The notes under the pieces are model-generated. The model was not told where the DNA came from. It made no database searches and worked only from the letters and a program-made list of their open reading frames with translations. From assembly GCA_965153355.1 (NCBI GenBank), contig OZ231127.1, forward strand, positions 3,100,001-3,164,000: DNA of 64,000 bases, read 5' to 3'. The DNA comes from Flaccisagitta enflata (Eukaryota > Chaetognatha > Sagittoidea > Aphragmophora). This document shows, piece by piece, positions 16,439-53,000 of the stretch (the stretch's first letter is position 1; every line of letters starts with the position of its first letter). The position numbers and the translations under genes are program-made.

Positions 16439-18360
16439 TTACGTCGGACTTCCCGTTGCACGAGTGTTTAGAGGTGGTATTGTGGAAGCGACGTCGGAGG
16501 GAAGAACGTCGTAGCCGAGTCGCTTCATGTCTTTCGTTAAGACGTTGAGTTTCAATCGAACTGATCCTTGACTTCGCACTCGCGTCACTTCACGTCCTTC
16601 ACTCTGTTAATGAGAAATATTGGCAAAAAGATAAGTCATACAGACCATCATTCTTTCGTTTTCTGAATCACTTCATTATCTTTTGTCCTGCCATCTTTTG
16701 TTCCGCCCTCTTTTGTTCCGCCCTCATTTGTCCCGCCCTCTTTTGTCCTGTCTTTTCATGTCCTGTCCCACATTGTCCTAGAACCACAAGGTAAAGTAAA
16801 TCGAGACTCACTTGAGCCACGATGCAAGGGTCGATAAACTCCGGTCGCCGTCCGAGAAGCCACGCAGACAATTTCTGCATGTAAGAACTGCAAAAATTGG
16901 GGGAAAAGCGACGGTCAGTTAAGAGATAAAAGTGGCAATCAAACTAGACAACTTCGATAGTTTCGAGTAGTTGGGCGGGGGCAGTTATTCAACAAGGCTG
17001 GATACACGTTAGGGCAGAGACACCAGAGACGGTTACGCGGGGGGGGGGGGGGGTAGGGGCGCGCGCGACTGATAAAAAAAGAAACCACGAACGTTTTCCT
17101 TATTTTAACATCCGGTTTTGTCTCCTCACCTGGATTCTGGCACGAACATAGGAACGGCGATCTCGTGATTGCCCGCGGTAATCGGCAAATGAACTGTGTA
17201 AAGGAAAACGAGAGAAGATTCAGAAGGATGTCGACTTGAAAACCAACGGACCACGGACGGATGGACAAACGGACGAACGCAGCCACTAAAAGTGACGCGA
17301 GTCCACAACTGAAAATCTCTATACACTTACCCGCCCCATAACCGCGGACGACGTCGTGACCGAATACGTCGTAGCCGTACGCAGAAATGACGATTTGAGG
17401 CCAGCCAAAAGGATTCGTGCTCTGGAAAAGAAAGGATTATAAAAGTAAAGATATTAGATAACCTCAACTATCATAAGACATAAGAGTAGTCTTTCAACTC
17501 AGTTCAGTAGGGGCACACACATACAGACAGACACACAGACACAGTTACACACAGACAGCCAGACACGGACAGACAGGCAAAGACACAGACAAAAAGACAG
17601 ACACACAGACAAACACACAGACAGACTCAGTTTAGTATATAGTCCACGACTAGACACCTTAAACGAGACGTCGATGGGATGATTGAAGACGAATTTCGAG
17701 GTTGATTCGGAGTGATAAAGATTTCTTTTCGCGATTTGAGAAATTCCCTCTTCTAAGCCAGACGTGATGGACCAATCCTAGATTTAATTGTAAATGGAAA
17801 ATTGACTGATTGAGAATATGCCTCACACTCGTTCATCATTGATCTTTTCATTCAAATTCCAATTCTGAGACATTTAGAATCTACAGTGGAAGACACTGAT
17901 ATTCAACAATAGAACTCACGACAATAGGACTAGCATTACCATTCCGTGATAAGGTAGGATTTCTCTCATTCTTTCAACTCTGAGACAGAATACTACCCTT
18001 CTAACGGATTAATTCCTCTTTCTCACTCGCACTCGCTCTCGCACTCGCTCTCGCTCTCGCACTCGCTCTCGCACTCGCTCTCGCACTCGCCCCCGCACTC
18101 GCTCGCTCCCGCACTCGCTCGCTCCCGCACTCGCTCGCTCCCGCACTCGCTCGCTCCCGCACCCGCTCGCTCCCGCACTCGCTCGTTCTCGCTCTCGCAC
18201 TCGCTCGCGCTCTCTCTCTCTCTCCCACCTGTCCACAGACGAAGGAATATTTGCAGAAAATGTCGTCAAACTCTGGAAACTCGGCCGATTCAATCTGGCC
18301 GTTGATTGTCAGCAGAAAAACACTCTTTGGTGCGTCGAGCAAAGTTGAAGCGACCGCCAT
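16439..18360 (-). CDS. B9D1: B9 domain-containing protein 1 (ciliary transition zone)
   Basis: B9D1 is a C2-like B9-domain protein of the tectonic/MKS complex, the gate at the base of the cilium. Six exons: 18229-18360, 17658-17777, 17331-17421, 17130-17193, 16812-16887, 16439-16603; 215 residues, near the usual ~204. Phases match at every join. Recognised segments: [124 protein letters not shown] and KDMKRLGYD. The start gives [16 protein letters not shown]. The sequence around this ATG is repeated twice upstream (see 18389-18550). The exon 1 donor runs straight into a ~220-bp GAGA/GCGA array. Poly-G and (CAGA)n lie in other introns. The gene is complete; the last ~20 residues are not clearly conserved. 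Confidence 0.95.
17517..17636 (+). repeat. (CAGA)/(CACA) microsatellite
   Basis: Imperfect ACAGACAGACACACAGAC units in the B9D1 intron between exons 2 and 3, ending about 20 bp below exon 2. Confidence 0.8.
18010..18228 (-). repeat. GAGA/GAGCGAGTGCG array beginning at the B9D1 exon 1 donor
   Basis: On the coding strand the donor is GTGGGAGAGAGAGAG, which passes into repeated GCGAGAGCGAGTGCG and GAGCGAGCGAGTGCGG units for about 220 bp. Arg/Ala/Ser-rich open frames through it are artefacts of reading past the donor. Confidence 0.9.
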
Positions 18361-18388
18361 AGTTGGAATACACGGGAGGATGATGAGC

Positions 18389-18550
18389 GAATCATTCAGT
18401 AGTTAATTCGTCCAATATAGAGCCAAATGGAGGCGACGGCCATAGCGTAGTATGGGAGAATGGACGACGAATCGTTCAGTCATTCAATCGTCCAATGAAT
18501 GGAGAGCCCATGCGCCCAGTTGCAGTTGAGGCGACGGCCATCGTGCAATG
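18389..18550 (-). repeat. Tandem copies of the B9D1 start-codon region (upstream ORFs)
   Basis: The B9D1 start context ATGGCGGTCGCTTCAAC recurs as ATGGCCGTCGCCTCCATT (ATG at 18443) and ATGGCCGTCGCCTCAACT (ATG at 18541). Each copy encodes MAVAS and then stops after 15 and 21 codons (uORFs 18396-18443 and 18476-18541). The repeats include GATTCGTCGTCCATTCTCC-like flanks. If transcribed, both would be upstream ORFs. The triplication is directly visible; a regulatory role is inference. Confidence 0.7.
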
Positions 18551-19646
18551 AGGACAATGAATTGTTCCAAATCGTACATTAGTTCCGCGTCAAGCCGACT
18601 GGACGGCGGTTCAGGCAGATCGATGACTTAGTCGTCACCCATTTTGTAAAAGGAATGTTGCTTTATGTAATGATTTGTATAGGGTTTATTGATTTATCTA
18701 ATGATTGGTTTCATTTGTCTTTTCTTAAAAATTTGATTGAACCTCGATGGATAAAAAGAGTGACAACCATGTATAAAATCTACAGTAAAGGAGGAGTGCG
18801 TTCATAAAAACATCCTGAAACGATACTCATGAGATGGGGAGACAAATTCCACAACCAATAGAAATCGTCGGCTTCACGTGTCAGTTTTTAAAATGACAGT
18901 TTCTTTTTTCTTCATGGGTGTCACAGACTGTATTCTTTTATGTCTCTTATCTGTAAAACGAGAGAGAGAGAGAATGTGGCAACGAAATAATATATATATA
19001 TATTTAGATATATCATCCAACCAGAGTTTCTTTTTTCTTCAAATTCCAGCGCTCGACAAAATAGATCGAGAGTCACAACAACAATAACACTATAACAGAT
19101 CATCAACGAGAGACACATCGAATTTCAATTACAATTTATAACAATCGTAAGTCAAACAACTGTTGGGTCTTTTTTTCATAGTAAAATAAATAAATTGTTC
19201 CGAATATATTTACTTGAAAGTTTCGATTTGCCGCGCATAATCGGGTCGTATTGCGGATTAATAATGGTAAGACCACATATTTAAAAGCTCTTTTATATTT
19301 CAATAATGTTTTCTTTCATGAATCCATCAAGAGTTTTTTTTCAAACCCGCATGGCCGCGACACGAGGCCACGGGCTTACTAGGTGCTCAAACCCACGCGG
19401 CCAGGTCGCTTCTCCGTGCACAAACATAAGTCAGGTCATCACTAGGTTCTCAGACAAGAACGCCATTTTGATTTTGTGGTCAAACGCGCACACACAAACG
19501 AGGCCAGGTCGCTACTTCCGGCTGCACTTCCTTCTCGTCTTTGTGCACAAACGCAAGAAGCTAGGTCATTAGGCCCTACTAGGTACTCGAGACAGGAACG
19601 CCATCATGTTTTTTGCGCACACGCACGCGCACGCGAGACCAGTCGC
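18551..19646. other. Intergenic: B9D1 promoter side / XPO4 3' UTR side
   Basis: I see no gene. A minus-strand AATAAA lies at about 18685-18690 and could serve XPO4, though it is about 950 bp past the stop. GAGAGA and TATATA short runs occur near 18960-19005. Confidence 0.4.
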
Positions 19647-43121
<23,475 letters not shown>

Positions 43122-43580
43122 CTTATCAAAATGGCGTCTTTTCCTAGTCTGCCCAGAATAAATGCCGCCTCCACAGCGAATATTATCACAGTTCAGGCAC
43201 GATTTGAATACAAATTTGAAAAAATGCTTGTTTTGTTTCCTTCTTTTGAATTGTAGTCCACCGTAAATGCTATAATGTCACGGCGCGTGGCGTGCTTCTT
43301 TACCGGCACCACCACTTCCCTACGGATAATTCAAATCTCTGTCCATCGTCCGATGAGTTTTTTTGTTGACGATCATTTCACTACAAAAGTAAGAATCGGT
43401 GATCGGATTAAAAAATATTGGTCAATTATACATTATATGAAGGAGGCTCAAATAATGATGCTCAAATAATGATGCGAATCACCGTGTTTCAGAAATCATT
43501 CAAGAGTCAGTTAGGCACTAACAAACAGATGACTTCCGGAAAAGTTGACATGATTTTGCCATAGCGCATGTAACCCCGTA

Positions 43581-44001
43581 CAGACGAAAGTGAAATACAA
43601 GAAGTTAACCCCCCAAAAACTGTAGCATCCCCCCCTACAGCCTCAACCGTAGATTAAAGAAAGACATATAAGATAGGGAATGGAAGCTTATATTAATACA
43701 ATTAGCCTCATCAGAGCGATTTTTGAATTTCATTCCCAGTAAAAAGTTATAGCTAAAAAATTAATACAAAATTGCATTTTTAGCAAAATACAAAAAGTGT
43801 TAATTTTAGCTAGTTTTTAAGCTGTAACTTTTTACTGGGAATGAAATTCGAAAATCGCTCTGATGAGGCTAATTGTATTGATATAAGCTTCTATTCTCTA
43901 TCTCACATGCAATTTTCATTCAGCGGTTGCGGCTGTAGGGGGCCGGGGGGGGGGGGGCTACAGTTTTTGGGGGTTAACTTCTTGTATTTCACTTTCGTCT
44001 G
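43581..44001. repeat. Foldback element, CAGACGAAAGTGAAATACAA ends
   Basis: CAGACGAAAGTGAAATACAA at the left and its complement (TTGTATTTCACTTTCGTCTG) at the right define an intact copy with nearly symmetrical arms. Inner blocks are CTGTAGC followed by a C run, and CAATTAGCCTCATCAGAGCG. A TA precedes the left end. The same family, interrupted, is at 58562-59581. Confidence 0.85.
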
Positions 44002-44236
44002 TGTATGATAATATGACACCCCGTATGACTTCAAAGAGGTACAAGATGATGTCCCGCCTCTGTATAGGCTTATACTCCATCATGTCTCAGAGTCATATAC
44101 GTCCCACTAAAGACTACATTCAACGGCTTTCTTAGACAAAGGACTTCGGCATGAATCACTGGAGATCATAAAAAAAATCACAGCTAACGCCTTTGATTCG
44201 TAAAGAGTCATTCACGTTTGTCAAGAAACTTTTCAA

Positions 44237-44242
44237 TTTATT
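44237..44242 (-). promoter_or_regulatory. AATAAA polyadenylation signal of the BTB locus
   Basis: On the minus strand the stop codon (CAGGCGTAA) is followed eight bases later by AATAAA. The tight placement suggests a very short 3' UTR. Confidence 0.55.
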
Positions 44243-44249
44243 CCGCGGA

Positions 44250-46628
44250 TTACGCCTGGAGCACCAGAGCAACGACCTCCGGATGTTCCGCCTCGAATTG
44301 GTGCCACTCTTCCGTGGCCCCAATCAGCCAGAGACTTCCTTTGACGTAAAGCTGGCAGGATTTGAATAGAAGGGCCAAGTCAAAGTCTTTGGCGAACGTG
44401 AGGCATTCGATGAGGGCTTTGGAAGCGCCGTTCGCCGACCGATGCTCCACTTCGCGCCGAAGCTCCTGAATGATGACGCCCTCGCACATCTTCTCCAATG
44501 TCGACGACAGGAAGCGATTTGCGACCACCCACAGCCTCGTAGCCTCGTCGAATGGAAGCTCGGGTCGGACGCCCGTGTAGACGAATTTGCGAAAATCGGC
44601 GAACGCGTTCGGATCCACATCCTTCAACAACAACTGCGATTACGAAGCAAAAATTTGTCTTGCATGCGCTTCTAAAACTCAATCATTTGGCATTTGGACG
44701 GATGAACAAAATCTCACTAGTTTGCAACGGAAAATGGGGTGAAAAAAATTTCATGCAAGTGACGTGGAATCGCAAATTTTTTCGCGGACGGGGGTAGGGG
44801 AGGGCAAGGGCGTAAAAACTCCCGCTCCCCAGACGCGCGCAGTACAACCGCGGCATCTCAAACGCACATTCCAAGTCGAGTGAGACGGACAGACGAATGG
44901 ACGGACCAAAGCCTCATCGAGTCGCTAATCCGCGACTAAAAATTCTGACTACTACTCGCGCATCATCACACCACTCTCACCGTATTTTCTCGAGAATCCC
45001 GCATTTCCGATTCGACGAAGGCTCGGAAGTACTCCGACCTGGCCATTGGAAGGCCCTTGTGGGCCTGGAACGACTTTTGATCTTCCCCTTTTCCGCAGTA
45101 GATGGTGAGAACGCCGTCGATGGCGTCATCGCCAAATTTGAGGAGATCTTTCGCCAAATCGGGGTCAGTCGATCTTCTCCAAGGGTCCTGCGGCTTCAAA
45201 ACTTCTTCGAGATCTTCTTCGTTCTCTTCTTCGATCTCTTCTTCGTTTTCTTCATCGTTTTCTTCTTCGTTCTCGTCTTCGCTCTCTTCTTCCCATTCCC
45301 ATTCGTGCTCATCCGGATTTTTCTGAAGCCGAACTTTAAAAGTGACCTCATCTCCATCACTTTGGTCGTTAACGAAGAGTTGTAGTAGATCCATACAAAT
45401 TCCTCCGGATCCGATACATCGAGAGGAGGAGGAGAAAGGTCGAGTGGAGGCTCGGGACAGACGGCCGTGTAGACGAATTTGCGGAATTTGGCGAACGCGT
45501 TTGGATCCACATCCTCCAACAACAACTGCGATTACGAAGCAAAAATTTGTCTTGCATGCGCTTCTAAAACTCAATCATTTGGCATTTGGACGGATGAACA
45601 AAATCTCACTAGTTTGCAACGGAAAATGGGGTGAAAAAAATTTCATGCAAGTGACGTGGAATCGCAAATTTTTTCGCGGACGGGGGTAGGGGAGGGCAAG
45701 GGCGTAAAAACTCCCGCTCCCCAGACGCGCGCAGTACAACCGCGGCATCTCAAACGCATATTCCAAGTTGAGAGAGACGGACAGACGAACGGACGGACAA
45801 AGCCTTATAGAGTCGCTAAACCGCGACTAAAAATTCTGACTACAACTCGCGCATCATCACACCTCTCTCACCTTATCTTCTCGAGAATCATCCAAATCCG
45901 ATTCGAAGAAAGTTCGGAAGTACTCCGACCTGGCCATGAGCCAGCCCTTGTGCGCCTGAAAAGACTTTCGATCTTCACCTTTTCCGCAGACGATGGTGAG
46001 AACGCCGTCGATGGTGTCATCGCCAAATTTGAGGAGATCTTTCGCCAAATCGGGGTCAGTCGATCTTCTCCAGGGGTCCTACGGCTTCAAAACTTCTTGG
46101 AGCCCTTCATCGTTCTCTTCTTCGTTTTCTTCTTCGTTTTCTTCATCGTTTTCTTCTTCGTTCTCGTCTTCGCTCTCTTCTTCCCATTCCCATTCGTGCT
46201 CATGCGGATATTTCTAAAGCCGGATATTTCTGAAGCCGAACTTTAAAAGTGACCTCATCTACATCGCTTTGGTCGTTAACGAAGAGTTGTTGTAGATCTT
46301 CGTAGATCCATGCAAATACCAATTCCTCCGGATTCGATACATTGAGAGGAGGAGGAGGAGGAAGGTCGCCGTAGCGGTGGCCAGGATCAAATGCGTAATC
46401 GATATTCATCTTCAACCGCCAGCAGGCGTCTGGGCCGATACATTCCAAACCGCCGAAAAAGTAGCGACCAAACTGCCCGTCCTCGTGCTCTTGCTGAAAA
46501 TCGACATATGGGACCAGAAAAGGGGCGTCTTTGAGGGGGAATCCGTAGTATTTCTTCCGGGCGGCCATTCTTTCGGCTAGCCGGTCCACGCAGAGAGTTC
46601 CGGCTTCGAGACATGGTTCGTCCGCCAT
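44250..46628 (-). pseudogene. BTB/POZ-domain gene with ~0.9-kb internal tandem duplication and broken frame
   Basis: Three exon-like blocks are seen: 45882-46628 (MADEPCLEAG, then a globular stretch, an acidic run and a BTB start), 44981-45525 and 44250-44633. BTB hallmarks are VDGVLTI-like GVLTI, FQAHKG, ARSEYFRAF and DVDPNAFADFRKFVYTG, followed by a BACK-like helical tail. BTB proteins usually dimerise and often recruit substrates to cullin-3. The block containing the linker, acidic run, BTB start, intron and BTB end occurs twice (period about 0.9 kb), including nearly identical introns. Copy one has a 16-bp duplication near 46204-46235 that shifts frame and a TAG in place of the Gln codon at about 46080. 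Copy two has a ~10-bp deletion at its junction near 45390-45400. So no continuous frame joins all parts, though the last exon and its AATAAA are intact. It could be a decaying gene, an alternatively spliced one, or an assembly artefact. Confidence 0.6.
44640..45870 (-). repeat. ~0.9-kb tandem duplication within the BTB locus
   Basis: The introns at about 44640-44975 and 45530-45875 are almost identical, including TTTCATGCAAGTGACGTGG and CGCGGACGGGGGTAGGGG, and each carries a small GTCGCTAA...CGCGACTAAAAATT element. The flanking exon pieces are also duplicated. Intron donors at 44981 and 45882 are 901 bp apart; acceptors at 44633 and 45525 are 892 bp apart. Confidence 0.9.
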
Positions 46629-47034
46629 CTTTGATTTCTCTTTGATTTAATATTTATAGTCTTGACACTGTAAAAAAAAATCAATAACAGAATATACGGG
46701 AATTGCAGACAAAAAACATGTGAGATCACATATCAATATGAATTTTCCGCATTCGCACGCACCACTATTGTAGTGGGTACAATACTGTCACCCCTTTTCA
46801 TCATTAAGGTATATAAGTGTCCTGACTGCGATTCCGATTTTTTTAAGTGCCAACCAATTTTAAATAAAATCAACATGTAAAATGCAAATCAAGAATCATT
46901 GTAAGTGCACAAAACGGCGAGTGGATTTTCAAAGAAGGTGGAAAGAATCAAGGGATCATAACAGGAATTTCGGCGTAAGGAATTTATAATCATGTTACTC
47001 GTGATTCATGTAAAATCGATGGGATTCATATGAG
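46629..47034. other. Intergenic: BTB 5' side / CCDC61 3' side
   Basis: Only about 400 bp separates the CCDC61 stop from the BTB start codon. The start context is AAAGATGGCGG. AT-rich; no further gene seen. Confidence 0.5.
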
Positions 47035-50000
47035 TTATGAATGTCCCATTGACTTCATAAAGTTTTGCAGCGCGTTTAGTCTGGCGTCAATCTCGGCCAT
47101 TTCATTGTCGGGATCCACCGGAAGTGAAACGTCGTTGGTGACGTCGTTGTTGGCGTCCGTTTCCTGCGTCACGTCGTTGACGTTGACGTTGAAGGAGGAT
47201 TCCGGCGCCGATGACTCCGCCAGACGATTTTCTTTCCCCACCGAAGAGGATTTGCAACCCGACGCGGTTTTATGTCGTGAGCTGTTGTTATTGTTGCTAT
47301 TTGAGTTTGTTGACGTTTTCTCGTTGCTAAGCCTGAGTGGATTTTTCTTAGTTTGTGTTCCACCACCGAAACTTTTCTGGCTATTCAACGACTCGACGGA
47401 AGAAGACCTTCAAAATTGGAAAATGGAGAATTTGAATTTTAACAACATCTATTAAAACACCCATGACAAGTACACAGTCGCGAAGAAATGTGAAACATAT
47501 CAAAGTGGGCACGTTAGGGAGGAGAGCGACACACGGGTTCATTAAAAATCTTCTCGTCTTCACTGAACATTTTTTCTTTTCCATTTGAGAGGTCTTAGTT
47601 TTTTGATCAGCTTTATGCTGACATCTGTCGCGTGACATGACAGTTCAATAAAGAAAATGGAGAAGGAAAACGCTTACAATTGACATGACAGACGCGCTCA
47701 GAATTTAGGAATTTGTCTTACTTGAAAACTGGATCATGAGTTGGGCTTTTAATTCATGACGGAATTTTGAGGTTATCGCAGCTTACCTGCTCACACTCCC
47801 GCCGCTCGAAGTTCGTCCCTTCCGGCGTCCCACATCCTCCGGACTGGCGCTCATTAATCCTCTGGCAGGCGGATGAGAAGGCGTCGCTTCCCCTCGAGAA
47901 TCACTTCTCCTCCGCGTCCCCACCGAACTCGTAGACGCGCCTCCTCTTCCTCTTCCTCCTCCTCCTAATTTATATCTTTTCTCCACCGAGTTCCTTCTTT
48001 GTCTCTCCCTTTCCTTTTCCTTCTTCTGCCTCACGTAGTCCGTTGGATCGAAGCGTTTCGAGACGGAAGAACTCTGATTGGACGGCGAGGGGCTTCGGTA
48101 TCGAATCTTGGCTTCTGATTGGTAGTTCGTTTGTGAACCGAGTTTATTATCGCGGGAAGAGTTGTTATTATTGTTATAATTAACGACGCCGCCGCTTAAA
48201 CGAGTCGCCGATGACGCCGGCAAACGTTCTTTCGAGGTGGCGGCGCCACCAACACCGACACCACCGCGTCGGTCGCCGGAAGCGGATCGCCGACGATCGT
48301 TGAGTTTCTCGCTAACGAGTCCCAAAGCCGATCTTCGAGCGGAAGTGGATCGTCGATCTCCCACCGACAACGACCTCTCGCGCGCGCCCGACGAGGAGGA
48401 GCTTCGATACGATATCGAGGACGAAGATTTGACGGGAGTTCGGCCGTGACTAGAAGGACGCTTTTGTTGTTGTTGAGTTTGTTGTTGATGAGCGGAGGAG
48501 GAGCGAGAGAGAGAACGCGAAGGACGAGTGTCGGCGGTGGAGCGATGAGGCGACGGAGACGCGCGCGAGCGGAACTGAGCTCCGGGGCGTTTCAACGTGG
48601 AAAGCTCAGTTGTAAGATTGCGAACGCGAATCTGTATATATACAAATGAAGAATGGAGCAGTTAGAGTAGCTAAAGCAATTAGAGAGCAATTAGTATAGG
48701 TTTGAAAGGGGGAGGAGAGATATAGATTCAAGAACTGGCTCTCGCTTTACATATTGAAAAGACGTTTCCGTTTTAGAGATGTGTCAAACGTATCGCTTTA
48801 TCAGGCTTAAAAGTGCACCTTATGATCACTGAGTCGGGACTCCTTGCGAATCATAAGATCTCCGACTTATAATGGCCGACTATTATCAGCTAATGATAAC
48901 TATATATATATATATATATATATAACTGTATATCACCTTGAGATCACTTTCGGCGTTGCTCAGTTGTTCCACTTGGTCTTTCAGCCTTCGAATTTCTTGC
49001 TGCGATTTGGCGGCTGATCTCTGATGCCGATTCTTCTCCTTCAGCAAATCTTCCTCCATCGACGCCACGACGCCTTTCAACATCCGCAGCTCCTTGGAAG
49101 CGCGACCCTCGCGAAAGACGCTCAACTCGTTCGTCAGCTCTGTCGGGAGGAGGAAGAAGTGGAGGAAGAGGGAGAAAAGGAGGAAGAAGTGGAAAACATG
49201 GGGGTAGGAGAGAGGGGGGAGAAAGAAGAGGAAGAAAAGATGGATGGGGAGGAAGGAGGGGTAGACCAGGAAAAAGAGAAAGACGAGAAGAACAATAAAT
49301 ATGAAGAGAAGGAGCAATAAGTCAAAACCGAACACAAAAGACAAACACGCACACGCAAGAAGACACACACGGAAGACAAACACTGACAGGCACGTACACC
49401 CGAAGACAAACACAAAGAGACAAGGACACTCGAAACACAAACGAGGGTAAGACCAACCTTCATTGGCTCTTTCGAGCTGGGAATTTTGCGTGAGGGCGTC
49501 TTCGAGTTGTTTCTCAAACTCGAGTCTGATGCTTTGGTCGGCCACCGTGTTTTCACCGTCAAGTCTTTTCCGTAAATCCTCATTCTCCGTCCGTAACTCG
49601 CGTATCGTCTGAGTTGGCGTAAATTTGGGATAAATTCGAAATACACCCATCCATTCAAACTACCGCCAGGTGGTCTCGAGTAGTACTCTGGATTTTTTGC
49701 TTGTTTTCACTCTGGATGAACTTCCTGAACTAGTGTCCAGCGACAAACAAATCTTTCTTTTGAAAAAAGTCCAAAATTAATAATGTTTCATCATATTTTG
49801 TATTCAGAATTTACAGGGCTAAAAGAAAATATTAATAGAAAAGAGGTTTGTATTCCTGATGAAATTTCATTTTGTTTGATAGGTCGCATTGTATATTTTT
49901 GAAAGAGAATAAAATTTTCAGTTTTTTAACTACCATTGCAAAATGTAACGGTGGCTAAAAAATAGAAAATTACATTTTTTTATGAAAATATACTGTGTGA

Positions 50001-53000
50001 CCTAGCAAATGAAAGGAAATTTTATCAGGAATTCAAATATGCTATCCAAAAAGACTTTAATAACCCAATGAATTTTGAGTGCCAGGTAAGATGAAAAATT
50101 ATCAATTTTAAATTTTTCCCAAAAGGTGCCACGTGAAAGATTTCTTTGAAGCTGGATCCTGCTTCAGGAAGTCCATTTAGAGTGTAAACAAGCAGAAAAT
50201 CCAGAGTACTACTTAAAACCACCTGGCGGTAGTTTGAACGGGTGGTGGATAACGAATTAACGCATGTATGTTAGGGACAGAATCTGTCCATAGATATCTC
50301 TCCATATTAGATATAGATATAGATATATCTCTCCATATAGATATCTATATATATAGATATCTATATCCATATAGATATCTCTATATATAGATATAGATAT
50401 ATCTCTCCACATAGATATCTCTCCATAGATATTACGCCATGACATGACACAGTATCTTCTCCCTTACATGTACAATTGCACACACGTTCGGGGGAGAATC
50501 TCCCTATTTGCATACATCCGAAAATGAGTTCCCCGCGTAATGAACAGGTTAGGCAGTGGTTGGTTATTTATGAGAATATAAGCAGCGTTACTCAAGACGG
50601 TCTTTCCAAGTAAACCATATCGCCTTCAAAAACAGTAAATGTAAACCATTTCTGGCCCCAGAGATAAGGGGTATATTTGATTCTAATAAGAAGAAAAATC
50701 AAATAGGTGAAAGACTAAGGAGAAACTCCATTGTTGCTGCAACCGCTGAGGATATGGTATACTCAAGTAACGTAGGCTCTCATCTGAGGGAGAGGGTAGT
50801 TCAATCTTCGTCCACAACTTAATATAATTTCTGTCATCATTGTACTCACCCGTAACAGGGCGACGGGATTTGGTTTGCCGAGATAAGGAAGTGGAAGTGG
50901 ATAATGGATGCGGTCAAATTCCACGCTGTACGTGAGTATGAGATAACGCTTTGAGTTCAACGCCTCCGAGCTCGACTGAGCTTGAGACGTGGATTTCTGA
51001 AAAAAAAAGGAAAATTTGGACGAAAGTAAGAATACAGTTGAGCATCACTAGAGCACGTTTCAAAGGATAAGGTAAAATTATGCTTTACAGAGAACCTTTT
51101 TATAAAGCCGTTTATATAGCTTTTTACATAGTGAAGGTACTTCATTGCCAAAATAAGCATGCTTTATAAGCGGATGCGCTCTTACGGTGTTCTACTGTAT
51201 ATGCAAATAAGTAAGAATGACGCTGATCAGTGTTAGTACCAGTTCCTTGCTTCAAATTCAATCCCACAAGGCTTCACTCACCTGATTCCTAAGCAGTTGT
51301 AAATCCCCGTAGGTGAGTAAGTCGAGAGTTACCGAATCGGTGGATTTGGTTAAAGCGGATTCCATCATGTTTACGAAAATGTCAAATTGCTTATAATTTC
51401 CCGTCTTTTGCGTCAAATCTGCACAAAAAAGGATTTAATCTATTGGACCTTATCAGTTACCACGTTGGCCTTTTTCTTATCGCGGTTGGTCACTCGGTCG
51501 GTTGGTCGCGCTTCACTTTTTGGTGCCTTTGTGCCTTTTGAGCCATTGCGCACTGTTCTTTGCATCACGACTTCTACTGAACAAAAGCAAAATGTTACCT
51601 ACCTGCTGACCTGCATCGATTTTCCGCACGCGTATTAACAGGATGACTAGGCACAGGCACAGTCAGGACTAGGCTCAGGCAACACCGCGACGATTAAAAG
51701 TAAAAAGCAAAGTAAATGTTTCAATCAACGACAGTTAAAATAAGACGCACCTTGAATGTACTCTGCAGAGAATATTCCCTTCCATTGATCCGCTGTGGCG
51801 TCGTCTTCCACTTCGATAGTCATCACTTCCTCAAGTTTTTAACTCACCTTGAATGTACTCTGCGGAGAATGTTCCCTTCGATTGATCCGCTGTGGCGTCG
51901 TCTTCCACTACGATGGTAATCTCTTTCTCAAGTTTATAACTCACCTTGAATGTACTCTGCGGAGAATGTTCCCTTCCATTGATCCGCTGTGGCGTCGTCT
52001 TCCACTTCGATAGTCATCACTTCCTTGAGTTTGTAACTCACCTTGAATGTACTCTGCGGAGAATGTTCCCTTCCATTGATCCGCTGTGGCGTCGTCTTCC
52101 ACTTCGATAGTCATCACTTCCTTGAGTTTGTAACTCACCTTGAATGTACTCTGCGGAGAAGGTTCCCTTCCATTGATCCGCAGTGGCGTCGTCTTCCACT
52201 TCGATAGTCATCACTTCCTTGAGTTTTTAACTCACCTTGAATGTACTCTGCGGAGAAGGTTCCCTTCCATTGATCCGCTGTGGCGTCGTCTTCCACTTCG
52301 ATAGTCATCACTTCCTTGAGTTTGTAACTCACCTTGAATGTACTCTGCGGAGAATGTTCCCTTCCATTGATCCGCTGTGGCGTCGTCTTCCACTTCGATA
52401 GTCATCACTTCCTTGAGTTTGTAACTCACCTTGAATGTACTCTGCGGAGAAGGTTCCCTTCCATTGATCCGCTGTGGCGTCGTCTTCCACTTCGATAGTC
52501 ATCACTTCCTTGAGTTTTTAACTCACCTTGAATGTACTCTGCGGAGAAGGTTCCCTTCCATTGATCCGCTGTGGCGTCGTCTTCCACTTCGATAGTCATC
52601 ACTTCCTTGAGTTTTTAACTCACCTTGAATGTACTCTGCGGAGAATCTTCCCTTCCATTGATCCGCTGTGGCGTCGTCTTCCACTTCGATAGTCATCACT
52701 TCCTTGAGTTTTTAACTCACCTTGAATGTACTCTGCGGAGAAGGTTCCCTTCCATTGATCCGCTGTGGCGTCGTCTTCCACTTCGATAGTCATCACTTCC
52801 TTGAGTTTTTAACTCACCTTGAATGTACTCTGCGGAGAATGTTCCCTTCCATTGATCCGCTGTGGCGTCGTCTTCCACTTCGATAGTCATCACTTCCTCA
52901 AGTTTTTAACTCACCTTGAATGTACTCTGCGGAGAATGTTCCCTTCCACTGATCCGCTGTGGCGTCGTCTTCCACTTCGATGGTAATCTCTTCCTCAAAT

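Larger units (their letters stand above)
43122..44249. other. Intergenic: XPO4 5' side / BTB locus 3' side
   Basis: The XPO4 promoter should lie here. I see no TATA-type element at a suitable position. A 420-bp foldback element occupies the middle. No gene is seen. Confidence 0.5.

Noticed and set aside
18001-18360. 119-codon frame beginning [12 protein letters not shown] and ending in Arg/Ala/Ser repeats
   Set aside because: The first 44 codons are B9D1 exon 1; the remainder reads the repeat beyond the donor, and exon 2 joins in phase.
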